A DNA stretch of 51,771 bases from Candidatus Falkowbacteria bacterium UBA2355 (GCA_002344425.1 DDTV01000020.1:1-51771); one strand, 5' to 3'; counted from the first letter of the stretch, positions 40,062 to 49,826 are shown. The notes: generated by a model from the letters alone, not told the origin. Made by a program: numbers and translations.

Positions 40062-41582
40062 ATGACCATCACACTAGATTTGAGCGCCTTCGAACAATTA
40101 ATGTATTTGCCGGCCGGCGAAGTTTTGTATCGGCTGTTTTTTTGGTATTTCGGCTGGCTGCCGATGGCGATTGTCGCGCTGAACGGCATTCTGCATATTT
40201 GGCTGCATCATCGCCGCCATCATTGGGGAGCTAAACAAAAGTACGTTCTTTTGGCTATTGATATTCCGCGCAATAATGCCCAGTCTCCGCGAGCGGTCGA
40301 AAATATGTTTATTTATTTTGCCGGCGCTCACGCAACTTTGACCTTGATTGAAAAATGGTGGGAAGGAAAATTCCAGCTCGGTTTCAGTTTTGAAATCGTT
40401 TCCATCGACGGTTTCATACAATTCTTAATCCATACGCCGGTCGCTTTCAAGCATCTGGTAGAGACGGCTGTTTATTCCCAATACCCGGACGCGGAAATAT
40501 ACGAAGTCGAGGATTATGTCGGCGTCGCGCCGGACAAATATCCGGATCCGGAATATGATATTTGGGGTTCGGAATTCATTCAGGTTTCAGATCCGATTCT
40601 GCCGATCCGCACTTATCCGGAATTCGAACATCAGTTCGGCGAACCGGAAAAACAATATAAAGATCCGATGGCTTCCTTGATGGACTTGATGAGCAGTTTG
40701 CAGAAAGGCGAGCAACTTTGGTACCAAATCATTTTGGTTCCCATCGGACAAGAATGGACCGAGGGCCGCGATAAGTTCGTCGGCAAGATTTTAGGCGAAA
40801 AACCAAAGGCGACCGCGGCCAATAACTTTGTTGATAAAATCATTTCTTGGATAGGGGATGTCAGTGAACAAATTTACCAGCTCTGGGGCGATATTATCGA
40901 CAAGGAGAAAAAAGCCGATGATATGTTTAAGATGTTCAATCTTAAACCCAAGGAAAAATTGCAAATTGAAGCCGCCGAGAAAAAAGTCGCCAAACTCGGT
41001 TTTGATGTCACCATCCGCGGAGTTTATGTCAGCCGCAAAGAAGTTATGAACAAACCCAAGGTCGTTAATGGTTTTGTCGGCTATATCAAACAATTCAATA
41101 CCGGCGATTTAAACGCCTTGAAACCGGATACCAAGATAACCATGACCTCGGCAGCCTACTTGTTGGTTGATAAACGCTTGAATGAAAAGAAGCGCAAAAT
41201 TATCCGCGCTTATAAGGAAAGGTCCGATATTCTCGGCCGCAAGCCCTGGGTTATGAATGTTGAAGAACTTGCAACGCTTTGGCATTTCCCGATTGATGCC
41301 GTTGTCAAAGCGCCTTTGGTTCAGCGCGCCGGCGCTCGACGTATCGAACCGCCGATGTCTTTGCCCTTTGATACCGGACAACCCAGAATGGCCGCCAACA
41401 AAGAGCCTATTTTTGATGAAAATTACGAGATTTACGATCCTGCCGAAGAAAAAATTTCCGAGAGCGAGCCCGCGGAGAAACAAGCTTCGGCCAAAGCCGT
41501 TCCTGATTTTATGAAGGAAGAAGCCGAGATTGAAACCTCCCAACGAGGCAAGCCGCCTGCCAATCTTCCTTTTGCCGATTAA
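40062..41582 (+). CDS. membrane protein of the CPR VirD4-like module
   Basis: 506 residues: one or two N-terminal membrane helices (about 20-48), then a large cytoplasmic domain with NMFIYFAGAHATLTLIEKWW and ISIDGFIQFLIH-like segments, and an acidic disordered C-terminal tail (~440-506). I do not know its function. The arrangement, a membrane-anchored protein immediately before a hexameric-type ATPase, recurs in Parcubacteria genomes as far as I recall and may form a DNA- or protein-translocating machine with it. The gap to the ATPase gene is eight bases. A TAAAAT box lies about 15 bases before the ATG. Confidence 0.75.
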   Translation: MTITLDLSAFEQLMYLPAGEVLYRLFFWYFGWLPMAIVALNGILHIWLHHRRHHWGAKQKYVLLAIDIPRNNAQSPRAVENMFIYFAGAHATLTLIEKWWEGKFQLGFSFEIVSIDGFIQFLIHTPVAFKHLVETAVYSQYPDAEIYEVEDYVGVAPDKYPDPEYDIWGSEFIQVSDPILPIRTYPEFEHQFGEPEKQYKDPMASLMDLMSSLQKGEQLWYQIILVPIGQEWTEGRDKFVGKILGEKPKATAANNFVDKIISWIGDVSEQIYQLWGDIIDKEKKADDMFKMFNLKPKEKLQIEAAEKKVAKLGFDVTIRGVYVSRKEVMNKPKVVNGFVGYIKQFNTGDLNALKPDTKITMTSAAYLLVDKRLNEKKRKIIRAYKERSDILGRKPWVMNVEELATLWHFPIDAVVKAPLVQRAGARRIEPPMSLPFDTGQPRMAANKEPIFDENYEIYDPAEEKISESEPAEKQASAKAVPDFMKEEAEIETSQRGKPPANLPFAD

Positions 41583-41590
41583 ACAAAATT

Positions 41591-43297
41591 ATGGATAACA
41601 ACCTTACATTATTCGCCGAAACCACCTTCCGCAATCAATACCGAAAATTCGGCATCAAAGTCGACGATCGTCGCCGACATATGTATCTCATCGGGAAAAC
41701 CGGCATGGGCAAGTCGACGATTTTGGAAAACATGATTGTCGAAGATATTCGCCAAGGCAAGGGCGTTGCGGTGATTGACCCGCACGGCGATTTGGCGGAA
41801 AAGGTCATTCAATATATTCCATCGCACCGCATTAATGATGTTATCTATTTTAATCCTTCCGATATCGATTATCCGCTCGCTTTTAACGTCGTAGAACAAG
41901 TTGAACCGCACTTGCGCCATCTTGTCGCCTCCGGTTTGATCGGCGTCTTTCAAAAACTATGGGCTGATTCTTGGGGGCCGCGTCTCGAATATATTTTGCG
42001 CAATTCGATTCTTGCTATCTTAGATTATCCCAACTCGACTCTCTTGGGCATTACGCGCATGCTGTCCGACAAAACCTTCCGTAAGAAAGTCGTTGAGAAT
42101 ATTCAAGACCCGGTAGTCAAAGCTTTCTGGGTCAAGGAATTCGCGAGCTATGCCGACAAATTCGCTTCCGAAGCGGTTTCGCCGATTCAAAACAAAGTCG
42201 GACAATTCTTATCCAGCTCCTTGATCCGCAATATTGTCGGCCAAGTAAAATCGTCAATCGATTTGCGCAAGGTTATGGATGAAGGCAAGGTTTTAATCAT
42301 GAACTTAAGCAAGGGCCGCATCGGTGAAGACAACTCGGAATTGCTCGGCGCGATGATGATTACAAAAATTCAGCTGGCCGCGATGAGCCGCGTTAATATT
42401 CTTGAAGAAGAGCGGCGCGATTTTTATCTTTACGTAGACGAATTTCAAAACTTTGCCACTGAATCTTTCGCCAATATTTTGTCAGAAGCCCGCAAATATC
42501 GGCTTAATTTAATCATGGGCCATCAGTATATAGAACAGCTCAATGAGAAAGTTAAATTCGCCGTTTTCGGCAACGTCGGTACTTTGGTTGTTTTCCGCGT
42601 CGGCGCGACGGACGCCGAAGAACTTGTCAAAGAATTCGCGCCTGTTTTCACCGAGGAAGATTTAGTCAATTTGCCGAAATACAATGTCGTCTTGAAATTG
42701 ATGATTGACGGCGTTGCCTCCGATCCTTTCTCGGCGCGAGGCTTGGGGCCATTGACCGATGCCGAACGCACCGGCAATGAACAAAAGGTTATCGACTATT
42801 GCCGCGAGCGTTATGCTTCGGCCCGCAACGAAGTTGAAGAAAAAATCATGCGTTGGCATCAGGCCGATGATGACCAAACTACGCCTGCGGCTTCGGTTGG
42901 CAAGCCAGCCGATACTATTCCAAAGCCGACTTTTACCCCACATGCTGTTTCAGTACCGCCAGCTTTTAAAGCAACTGCTCCTACAAGTGCGGCAACGCCT
43001 TATCTTTATGATGCCGTTTGCGCGCGTTGCTCTAAACCGACCAAGGTGTCATTCAAACCCGACGGCGTTCGTCCGGTTTATTGCAAAGAATGTTTGTCAA
43101 TTTTGCGTGAAGAAAAAGCGCGCGAAGCGAGCGAGCGGAAAAAAATGAAGCAAGCCGAACTCGCGCATTATGAAGTTCCGACCGAAAAACCAATCCCGAC
43201 TATTTCCTTGCGCGATATTCCGCGTTCCGCCCCTCCGCCGCCCGCTTCAACTTCTGAAAGCAAAACGATTCAACCGGGGCAAACCATAAAACTCTAA
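41591..43297 (+). CDS. VirD4/TraD-like translocation ATPase with a C-terminal zinc ribbon
   Basis: 568 residues. Walker A is GKTGMGKST (about 34-42), followed by the family segment VAVIDPHGDLAEKVI; Walker B is FYLYVDEFQNFAT; then ILSEARKYRLNLIMGHQY. This is a type IV secretion coupling-type (DUF87/TraG-D) ATPase without N-terminal membrane helices. A proline-rich linker leads to a zinc ribbon (CARC and YCKEC, about 18 residues apart) and a charged C-terminal tail. It may drive DNA uptake or transfer, or protein export, with the membrane protein encoded before it. Confidence 0.88.
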   Translation: MDNNLTLFAETTFRNQYRKFGIKVDDRRRHMYLIGKTGMGKSTILENMIVEDIRQGKGVAVIDPHGDLAEKVIQYIPSHRINDVIYFNPSDIDYPLAFNVVEQVEPHLRHLVASGLIGVFQKLWADSWGPRLEYILRNSILAILDYPNSTLLGITRMLSDKTFRKKVVENIQDPVVKAFWVKEFASYADKFASEAVSPIQNKVGQFLSSSLIRNIVGQVKSSIDLRKVMDEGKVLIMNLSKGRIGEDNSELLGAMMITKIQLAAMSRVNILEEERRDFYLYVDEFQNFATESFANILSEARKYRLNLIMGHQYIEQLNEKVKFAVFGNVGTLVVFRVGATDAEELVKEFAPVFTEEDLVNLPKYNVVLKLMIDGVASDPFSARGLGPLTDAERTGNEQKVIDYCRERYASARNEVEEKIMRWHQADDDQTTPAASVGKPADTIPKPTFTPHAVSVPPAFKATAPTSAATPYLYDAVCARCSKPTKVSFKPDGVRPVYCKECLSILREEKAREASERKKMKQAELAHYEVPTEKPIPTISLRDIPRSAPPPPASTSESKTIQPGQTIKL

Positions 43298-43306
43298 AGC
43301 GGCGCT

Positions 43307-43945
43307 ATGTATCCCGCCGATCAATTTATCGGTTCAACCCTTAATGTATTCGCTTGGACAATTAACGATTATCCCTTATCGTTTATTGTTTGGAATATTT
43401 TTTTGGCTGTTATTGCCGTTGTTATCGCCCGTTATACTGTTAAGTTGTGGCGCTTAGGCAAAATTTGGCTAGCATGTGTCTCATCTGCTCTCTGGCTTGC
43501 ACTTTTGCCAAATACGGCGTATCTTATGACCGATGCCCGGCATGTAATCGGTTATTGTCCGCTTGAATCTTACGGCAAGGTTTGCGCGGAAAATGCTTGG
43601 ATGGCGCTGTTCTTTTTTGCTTATGCGGCCTTTGGTTGGCCGGCCTTTGTACTGGCCCTTAGACCTCTTAAAAGCTACGTCAAAGCGCGCTTCGGAATAA
43701 AAGTCGCCGCTTGGTTTACCACCTTGATGTGTTTAATGAGTTCGGTCGGCCTGTTACTCGGTTTGGTCAATCGTTTCAATTCTTGGGAGCTTATTACCAA
43801 ACCCTTTGACGTCCTGCGCGCCGCCAGCTCTTATATAAGAGAACCGCAAGCTGTTTTTAATTTATTAATGGTATTTTTGTGTCTGTCATTTTTATATTGG
43901 ATAGGCGAAAGAATTTTTATTAAACCCGAACAAGAACATGATTGA
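43307..43945 (+). CDS. DUF1361-like membrane protein
   Basis: 212 residues with about six hydrophobic helices. LPNTAYLMTDARHV and RFNSWELITKPFDVL are the two stretches typical of DUF1361 proteins. Function unknown; it overlaps the following glycosyltransferase gene by eight bases, so the two products probably act together in envelope glycan synthesis. Confidence 0.8.
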   Translation: MYPADQFIGSTLNVFAWTINDYPLSFIVWNIFLAVIAVVIARYTVKLWRLGKIWLACVSSALWLALLPNTAYLMTDARHVIGYCPLESYGKVCAENAWMALFFFAYAAFGWPAFVLALRPLKSYVKARFGIKVAAWFTTLMCLMSSVGLLLGLVNRFNSWELITKPFDVLRAASSYIREPQAVFNLLMVFLCLSFLYWIGERIFIKPEQEHD

Positions 43946-45491
43946 TTATTTAAAAGTTTCCAAAGCGACCGATCTTGGTGGCAAAGATCGAAGATTGTAC
44001 CGGCTCTTAGAAATGTTGCCGGGTCTTTTGTCATGGGGAACGATTATCGGCTTAGTCGTTTTATCGGCAACCGCGCCGGTCGGCACGGCCGTTTTTGTAA
44101 TTTTGTTCGATGTCTATTGGCTCTTGCTGGTTATTTTCCTCGGAACCCATCTCTTGATTTCTTATCGCGCGATTAAAAAAAGAATGAAGGTCGATTGGGC
44201 GAAAAAATGCGATGAACTCGGCGTCAGTCCGAGCCTCGGCTTTGATTGGCGCGAGTTATGGCAAGTTATTATTTTACCCACTTATAACGAAGGGCTTGAA
44301 GTCATCCGCCCTTCGCTGGAAGCGATTATAAAATCCGGTTATCCGACTGAAAAAATGATTATAGTTCTTGCTACCGAAGGACGGGTCGGGGAAGAGGGTA
44401 GAGCGCGCGGCGCGGCGATTGAGCGCGAATACGCGTCTCGCTTCGGCAAATTCTTAGTAACGGTTCATCCCGACGGAATTGAAGGCGAACTTAAGGGCAA
44501 GGGTGCGAATCAGGCCTGGGCGGCTAAAGAATTAAAACGTTTGATTGTCGATCCCGAAGGTTTGGATTATAAAAAAATTCTGGTCAGTGTTTTTGATATC
44601 GACACGGTCGTCTATCCCGGGTATTTTCATTGTTTCGCCCACACCTTCTTAACCGCCCAGCGGCCTTATCGCGCAAGTTATCAGCCTGTCCCGCTGTACC
44701 ATAATAATATCTGGGACGCGCCCTTTTTCGCGCGCGTCGCCGCCTTCTCCAATACTTTTTGGCAGATGATGCAGCAAATCAAACCGGAGAAGCTCGCGAC
44801 TTATTCCTCGCATTCAATGACCTGGCAAGCTTTGGTCGATATTGGATTTTGGTCGACTAATATGGTCAGCGAAGATTCTAGAATATTCTGGCACTGCTTT
44901 ATTTTTTACAAAGGCGATTACCGCGTCGAGCCTCTTTATTTTCCGGTTTCGATGGATATTTGCCGGGACCGCAATCATTGGTTGACGGCCGGAAGTTTGT
45001 ACCGACAGCAACGGCGCTGGGGTTGGGGAGCGGAGAATATTCCTTATTTGATTTTTAATACAATCAAACATTGGAAGGAAATCAAGAACAAACAAATTTT
45101 CATCAACCATATCGCCGTACAGATTTACGGTTTTCATTCTTGGGCGACCAATGCCTTGATTACCTCGGTCATCGGTTGGTTACCGCTCTTTCTCGGCGGG
45201 GACCGCTTTAACGCAACGGTTTTATCAAGCAACTTGCCCGATGTTACGCGCTGGCTGATGACGCTTGCTATGGTCGGTATGATTGTTTCCGCCGTCATTT
45301 CAATTTTGATTCTGCCCAAAGATTATCGCTCTCATTTGCGCCAATACTTCATTATTATCGTTCAATGGGTCTTTTTGCCGGTTGTCATCGTTCTCTTCGG
45401 CGCCTTCCCCGGCATTGAAGCTCAAACTCGGCTGATGTTCGGCAAATATATGGGTTTTTGGGTCACGCCGAAGCACAGGAAGACAGAATGA
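43938..45491 (+). CDS. membrane glycosyltransferase, family 2 (cellulose-synthase-like)
   Basis: 517 residues. Two N-terminal helices, then a GT2 domain: LPTYNEG (substrate-binding start), VFDIDTVVYPGYF (D-x-D equivalent), MVSEDSRIFW (acidic acceptor-site motif) and RQQRRWGWGAEN (Q-x-x-RW). Several C-terminal helices follow. It should transfer sugars from a nucleotide donor on the inner membrane face to a polysaccharide or lipid carrier. The terminator at 45491-45510 begins in its stop codon. Confidence 0.9.
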   Translation: MIDYLKVSKATDLGGKDRRLYRLLEMLPGLLSWGTIIGLVVLSATAPVGTAVFVILFDVYWLLLVIFLGTHLLISYRAIKKRMKVDWAKKCDELGVSPSLGFDWRELWQVIILPTYNEGLEVIRPSLEAIIKSGYPTEKMIIVLATEGRVGEEGRARGAAIEREYASRFGKFLVTVHPDGIEGELKGKGANQAWAAKELKRLIVDPEGLDYKKILVSVFDIDTVVYPGYFHCFAHTFLTAQRPYRASYQPVPLYHNNIWDAPFFARVAAFSNTFWQMMQQIKPEKLATYSSHSMTWQALVDIGFWSTNMVSEDSRIFWHCFIFYKGDYRVEPLYFPVSMDICRDRNHWLTAGSLYRQQRRWGWGAENIPYLIFNTIKHWKEIKNKQIFINHIAVQIYGFHSWATNALITSVIGWLPLFLGGDRFNATVLSSNLPDVTRWLMTLAMVGMIVSAVISILILPKDYRSHLRQYFIIIVQWVFLPVVIVLFGAFPGIEAQTRLMFGKYMGFWVTPKHRKTE

Positions 45492-45510
45492 AACAGGCTC
45501 TTGCCTGTTT
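45491..45510 (+). terminator. intrinsic terminator
   Basis: AAACAGGC/GCCTGTTT (45491-45498/45503-45510), four-base loop, T run; overlaps the stop codon by one base. Confidence 0.88.
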
Positions 45511-45537
45511 TTTCTTTTCTTGCCACTATTAAGAAAT

Positions 45538-46830
45538 ATGAGGAATCCTAACGAACAATTTAACCCGTATCCGGAGGAACAATGGGAAGAAAATTTCCCA
45601 CCCCCAGAGGAGATGTTGCGGCCGGGCGAAAAATTAGAAGCTGTTAAAGAAGAGCAGCTTAAGGTTGCGCTTGAAAGAGCAGATGATCAAGGAAAAATTT
45701 CTAAGAAAACTTCAGAATTTTTGCACCGCTGGTCTTTGCGAGGATTGGTTCTTTTGACATTAATGTCGTCCGGAGTAAAGCCGGTCAATCCAGACGGGGA
45801 ATACTCTGAAGATGAAGCGATAGAAAATGTCGCTGAGAATATGCGTGTTGAGCTACCAGAAATTGTTATTTATGGACATCGTGACAAGAAGACGGATGAG
45901 ATTATGAATTATCTAAGCAGTAAAGAGCCTTTGCCTGAAAAAATACAGAAAGAGTTGGAGGCTAAGATGTTTGTACACCGGGTATATAGTGTTTGCAACG
46001 CGTATGAGAATGCTTCTCAGGAGTTAAAGGAAAGTCAATACTCGGATTATTTCCGAGAATTCGTCGAATATATCAAGCCAAAACTTGACACCATGTTTGA
46101 CACAGAATATGCGGCTTATCGCGACAGCGATGAATTCAAAAAAGATTTTTTTGAATATAAATTCGCTACAATTCCGAAATATGTTTTTAAATTCCATCCT
46201 TTGAAAGCTAATGATTTCCAGTCAAAATTAGAGTATTTTAGAATTGCTTTCGCTTCGTGCGGGCCAGTCGGCTTTGATGAAATGTACCCACACTCAAAAG
46301 ATCTTTCACATGAAGAAATTATAGAAAGACTTAGTAGGGATATGCCCGATCTATCCAACGTAACAAAGGCAAATTTCTCAGCAAAACAATATGATGCGGT
46401 ATGGAGTATGCATCAAGTACATGGAAACCCCAAGGTAAAAATTACGGAAGATTTTTCTCCAAATAAAATGGAGGGAACTCGCGCTTACTATTATGGCGCT
46501 TATAATGAAATGTACCTTGGTGTGGGTGATAGTAAAACACCTTTGGATTTAAGAGATTGGATAGCGGAGCTTGCTCACTCCGAACAATATTGGGTTAAGT
46601 ACTCAAAAGATGAAATGGATGAGCGCAATAGGCAGGAAGATATTTTTCTTGATTCAATATCAGTCATTGAGGGCCAGCAATCAGAAATGAATCCAAATGC
46701 ATTCCCTGTTGATTGGAAAGTGCTAAAAGATAAATATATGTATGATAAAGAAGGCACAATTGAGTATGAAGCTCATAAAATCATTGAGCCCCAATTAAGA
46801 AAAGAGCTTGAGGAAAGAATGAAGAAATAG
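45538..46830 (+). CDS. protein of unknown function, possible degenerate peptidase
   Basis: 430 residues from the ATG at 45538 (45520 is a weak alternative). Acidic N-terminal tail rich in Pro and Glu, a single hydrophobic stretch near residue 65-80 (LRGLVLLTLMSSG), and a mostly helical body. Near the C-terminus are IAELAHSEQYW and IEYEAHKIIEPQL, spaced about 80 residues. The conserved-looking His and Glu could bind a metal, but there is no HExxH and I do not claim an enzyme. AT-rich. Confidence 0.65.
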   Translation: MRNPNEQFNPYPEEQWEENFPPPEEMLRPGEKLEAVKEEQLKVALERADDQGKISKKTSEFLHRWSLRGLVLLTLMSSGVKPVNPDGEYSEDEAIENVAENMRVELPEIVIYGHRDKKTDEIMNYLSSKEPLPEKIQKELEAKMFVHRVYSVCNAYENASQELKESQYSDYFREFVEYIKPKLDTMFDTEYAAYRDSDEFKKDFFEYKFATIPKYVFKFHPLKANDFQSKLEYFRIAFASCGPVGFDEMYPHSKDLSHEEIIERLSRDMPDLSNVTKANFSAKQYDAVWSMHQVHGNPKVKITEDFSPNKMEGTRAYYYGAYNEMYLGVGDSKTPLDLRDWIAELAHSEQYWVKYSKDEMDERNRQEDIFLDSISVIEGQQSEMNPNAFPVDWKVLKDKYMYDKEGTIEYEAHKIIEPQLRKELEERMKK

Positions 46831-46835
46831 TGTGC

Positions 46836-46841
46836 TATACT
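46836..46841 (+). promoter_or_regulatory. extended -10 box of the SurA-like gene
   Basis: TGC-TATACT; start codon 28 bases downstream. Confidence 0.5.
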
Positions 46842-46869
46842 GTTAAAAACTTAAATATAAACAATTTAT

Positions 46870-47592
46870 ATGGAAAATAATGAACAAAACTCCGAGAATG
46901 TCGAGATTACCGAATTATTAATCGAAGAGAATGCCGCGGGCGAGCAGACTGCGACGATTCAGGAAACGGTTATCGGTGAAACGCCGAAGCGAACCTTAAA
47001 GTTCAGCGTCAGCCCGAAACAGCTTAAGTACGGCGCCATTGTCTTGGCGGTTTTAGCCGTTCTGGCGCTGGCTTATTATTTCAAAGGCTTGATCGTCGCC
47101 GCGACGATTAACGGCGTACCAGTTTCGCGTTTTGCGGTTTTGTCCGAACTGGAACGTACCGGCGGTGCGGGAATGTTGGAAAATATTATCCGCGAGCGAC
47201 TAATCAACATGGAGGCGGCGAAGCAAAATGTTGTTATCAGCCAAGAGGAGATCGACGCCGAATTTGCGCGGATTGAAGAAAATTTGACCGCGCAGGGGAC
47301 AACTCTCGACGAAGCGCTGGCCGCGCAGAAATTAACTCGCGCCGATATTACGGAAAAGATTGTTACTCAAAAGAAACTCGAGAAAATGCTGGGCGATAAG
47401 TTAAATGTGACAGACGAAGAAGTCGAGGCCTATATTAAAGATAATGGGGTCACTATCGAAGCCGGAAAGGAAGCCGAAAGTAAGGCGGCCATCAAAGAAA
47501 ACTTAAAGAATCAAAAATTCAACGAAGAAGCCAATATCTTTGTTGAAGATCTCGTAACGAAGTCTAATATTAAGTATTTTGTGGAGTATTAA
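46870..47592 (+). CDS. SurA-N-like membrane-anchored chaperone
   Basis: 240 residues: acidic cytoplasmic N-terminus (~1-50), one membrane helix (~56-75), then a SurA/PrsA-type N-terminal helical domain (INGVPVSRFAVLSELERTGG, ENIIRERLINMEAAKQNVVI, EEIDAEFARIEENL) but no parvulin isomerase domain. It probably helps fold exported proteins outside the membrane. The next gene starts four bases after its stop. Confidence 0.85.
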   Translation: MENNEQNSENVEITELLIEENAAGEQTATIQETVIGETPKRTLKFSVSPKQLKYGAIVLAVLAVLALAYYFKGLIVAATINGVPVSRFAVLSELERTGGAGMLENIIRERLINMEAAKQNVVISQEEIDAEFARIEENLTAQGTTLDEALAAQKLTRADITEKIVTQKKLEKMLGDKLNVTDEEVEAYIKDNGVTIEAGKEAESKAAIKENLKNQKFNEEANIFVEDLVTKSNIKYFVEY

Positions 47593-47596
47593 TAAT

Positions 47597-48541
47597 ATGT
47601 CGGTGGCCTTTACTTCTGCTATAGAATTTTTTGGATTCTTGATATTGACATTGTTAGGTTTTACGTTGCCCTTACTAGCTATTTTATTATCTTTGTTTCC
47701 AGACGGCATAAAGTTACTTAAGATAAAATATGAAAATCAGAAGAAACAAAGTGAGGAAAATATTAAGAAAGAGCTTTTGAAGAAGGAATCAGAGCAAGAT
47801 TTAGATTATAAAGCAGTTAAAAAAAATTTGAAGGCTCTTGAAATACAAAAGAAAAGAGCTGCTAAGAAATTAGACTACTTAAATCCTAAAAAACAAATCT
47901 TGTTTATAGCATGTTTACTCCTAATCTCGGCAGCTAGCTTAGCATGTTTGATTGCGAATTTCCATTTAGCTTGGAATATTATTTTTATTTTTATCTGTTT
48001 TCTCGCTTTTCTTTATTCACTCTATATCTTCTGGTCAGTTTTGTGTGTTATCGTTGAAACAACAGAGGCCGTAAGTGATTCAAAAAAGAATACAGAGAAT
48101 AAGATTATTGAGTTATTATCTACTCTCGCGGAATCCTCTGGTGATAAGGCACTATTTCTAAATTCTCTAGAAATATCAGTTAATTTTTACAATAAAAAAT
48201 TAACTGAAAATAAAAAATTTACATTTTCGACTAATAGAAAATATGATATACCTGTGTCGATTGAGAACGGGAATGACAGAATGGCAAAAAATATAGAAGT
48301 AGGATTTGAGTTTCCACCCCATTTTTTGATTGAGAAGTCATCAAATATTTCAATATATACTGGAACAGATATACAGATTGTTCGTTTTAATGAAGAATTT
48401 ATTCAAGGAAATGAAGATAATTTACAAGGAAATGTGGGATTAACTTTTTTAAACTCTGGAATATATGATATTAAAACATTTATCAAGGGAGAAAACCTTA
48501 AGAACAGATTTTTAAGATTTACCATAGAGGTCATAGATTGA
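47597..48541 (+). CDS. AT-rich membrane protein of unknown function
   Basis: 314 residues from the ATG at 47597. Two hydrophobic regions: about 10-32, and a pair at ~100-150, separated by a lysine-rich coiled coil (ENQKKQSEENIKKELLKKES). A beta-rich C-terminal domain follows (~190-314). No family recognised. Its base composition is much more AT-rich than the SurA-like gene before and the protease gene after, which may mean recent acquisition. Start chosen because 47579 would overlap the upstream gene. Confidence 0.7.
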   Translation: MSVAFTSAIEFFGFLILTLLGFTLPLLAILLSLFPDGIKLLKIKYENQKKQSEENIKKELLKKESEQDLDYKAVKKNLKALEIQKKRAAKKLDYLNPKKQILFIACLLLISAASLACLIANFHLAWNIIFIFICFLAFLYSLYIFWSVLCVIVETTEAVSDSKKNTENKIIELLSTLAESSGDKALFLNSLEISVNFYNKKLTENKKFTFSTNRKYDIPVSIENGNDRMAKNIEVGFEFPPHFLIEKSSNISIYTGTDIQIVRFNEEFIQGNEDNLQGNVGLTFLNSGIYDIKTFIKGENLKNRFLRFTIEVID

Positions 48542-48592
48542 TTTCTTATATTCATTACCATGCCCCTCGTTAACCCGCTATTCTGGTTTATT

Positions 48593-49087
48593 ATGGCCAA
48601 GCAATTTGGAATTGAAAAATATAATACTGAATATCCAAATCAATACGAGGCGGAGAGGAAAATTATCATAGATGCAATAGGGGATGAAGTGATTGAAATT
48701 CAGCACATAGGTAGTAGCGCAGTTCCGGGCTTGTCCGGGAAACCAATTATTGATATCGCCGTTTTAGTTGATAGCGCCGAGAAAGCCGAAAGTTTAGTGA
48801 AGAAGTTAGGAGAAATTGGCTATGAATTAGATATGGAAGCCTTTTCAAGCGAACGTCATTTTTTCAGAAAATACGGCGAAAAGAACTTTCATCTTTCTCT
48901 CGCATATGCTAACCAAGGATCCTTCTGGCATCGTCAAATAATATTCAGAGACATATTACTAACTAACGACGAAGCTCGACAGAAGTACGATGCTCTTAAA
49001 TTAAAACTTATTTCCGACGATCCTAGCGGAGGCAAAGACTATATCGAAGGGAAAAGTGCCTTTATCAATCAAATGTTAAATATTTAA
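48593..49087 (+). CDS. GrpB/UPF0157-family protein
   Basis: 164 residues. The family core is clear: EIQHIGSSAVPGLSGKPIID (about 36-55), a nucleotidyltransferase-like fold with its Gly-Ser and acidic residues, and later FHLSLAYANQGSFWHRQIIF and FRDILLTNDEARQKY. Biochemical role is not firmly known; some members are fused to CoaE. The ATG at 48593 fits the family start better than the one at 48560. Confidence 0.88.
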   Translation: MAKQFGIEKYNTEYPNQYEAERKIIIDAIGDEVIEIQHIGSSAVPGLSGKPIIDIAVLVDSAEKAESLVKKLGEIGYELDMEAFSSERHFFRKYGEKNFHLSLAYANQGSFWHRQIIFRDILLTNDEARQKYDALKLKLISDDPSGGKDYIEGKSAFINQMLNI

Positions 49088-49097
49088 ATTAGATTTC

Positions 49098-49784
49098 ATG
49101 CTGATTACTCTTTTCCTCATCATAATCCTCATTCTCTCCGCCGTTTTTCATGAATATGCGCACGGTTGGATGGCGCGCCGACTCGGCGACGATACTGCCG
49201 AACGCGCGGGACGATTAACGCTTAATCCACTGGTCCACCTCGATTGGATCGGTTCGGTTTTATTGCCCTTGATTTTATTAATAACAAAAGCTAATTTCTT
49301 TTTGGCTTGGGCAAAGCCGGTGCCGTATAATCCTTATAATTTAAGCGATAAAAAGTACGGCGAATTAAAAGTCGCGCTTGCCGGCCCGATGACTAATTTT
49401 ATTTTGGCGATTGTCTTCGGTCTTATCGCCCGCTTTATGCCTTTGGCAACAGGCGTTAAGACGCAACTGTCCATCGGATTTTTATCCGGCGCGAACGACG
49501 CGGTCCTTGCTTTAACCTCTGGTTCAATCGTAGCGAGCTTAACTTTAATCGCTTTGATGGCTTGCGCAATCAACTTAATGCTCGGCATATTTAACCTCGT
49601 GCCGGTTCCTCCTCTCGACGGCTCAAAAATTTTAGCGGCGATTTTACCGGCCCGGGCGCGCGAAGCTCTCTGGCGGCTTGAACAATACGGTTTTATTTTA
49701 TTGATTTTTTTGATTATGCTCGGCGCCTTCGGCTTTGTCTTTAATATTGTTTTATTCTTATTCAGTTTAATCGTCGGGGTTTAA
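49098..49784 (+). CDS. site-2 protease family (M50) membrane metalloprotease
   Basis: 228 residues with about six helices. Zinc motif HEYAHG (about 18-23) in the first helix and the second ligand motif NLVPVPPLDGSKIL (about 166-179). This short form without a PDZ domain resembles the YdiL/rhomboid-neighbour class of S2P proteases that cut within the membrane. Substrate unknown; the anti-sigma-like protein at 30642 is a thinkable but unproven target. Confidence 0.92.
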   Translation: MLITLFLIIILILSAVFHEYAHGWMARRLGDDTAERAGRLTLNPLVHLDWIGSVLLPLILLITKANFFLAWAKPVPYNPYNLSDKKYGELKVALAGPMTNFILAIVFGLIARFMPLATGVKTQLSIGFLSGANDAVLALTSGSIVASLTLIALMACAINLMLGIFNLVPVPPLDGSKILAAILPARAREALWRLEQYGFILLIFLIMLGAFGFVFNIVLFLFSLIVGV

Positions 49785-49804
49785 AAAAATTGGATATTAA
49801 AAGA

Positions 49805-49826
49805 GGAGATTGATTGTTCAATCTCC
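49805..49826. terminator. bidirectional terminator
   Basis: 9-bp stem GGAGATTGA/TCAATCTCC with a four-base loop; short T tracts on both sides. Ends the minus-strand small-gene operon. Confidence 0.7.
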
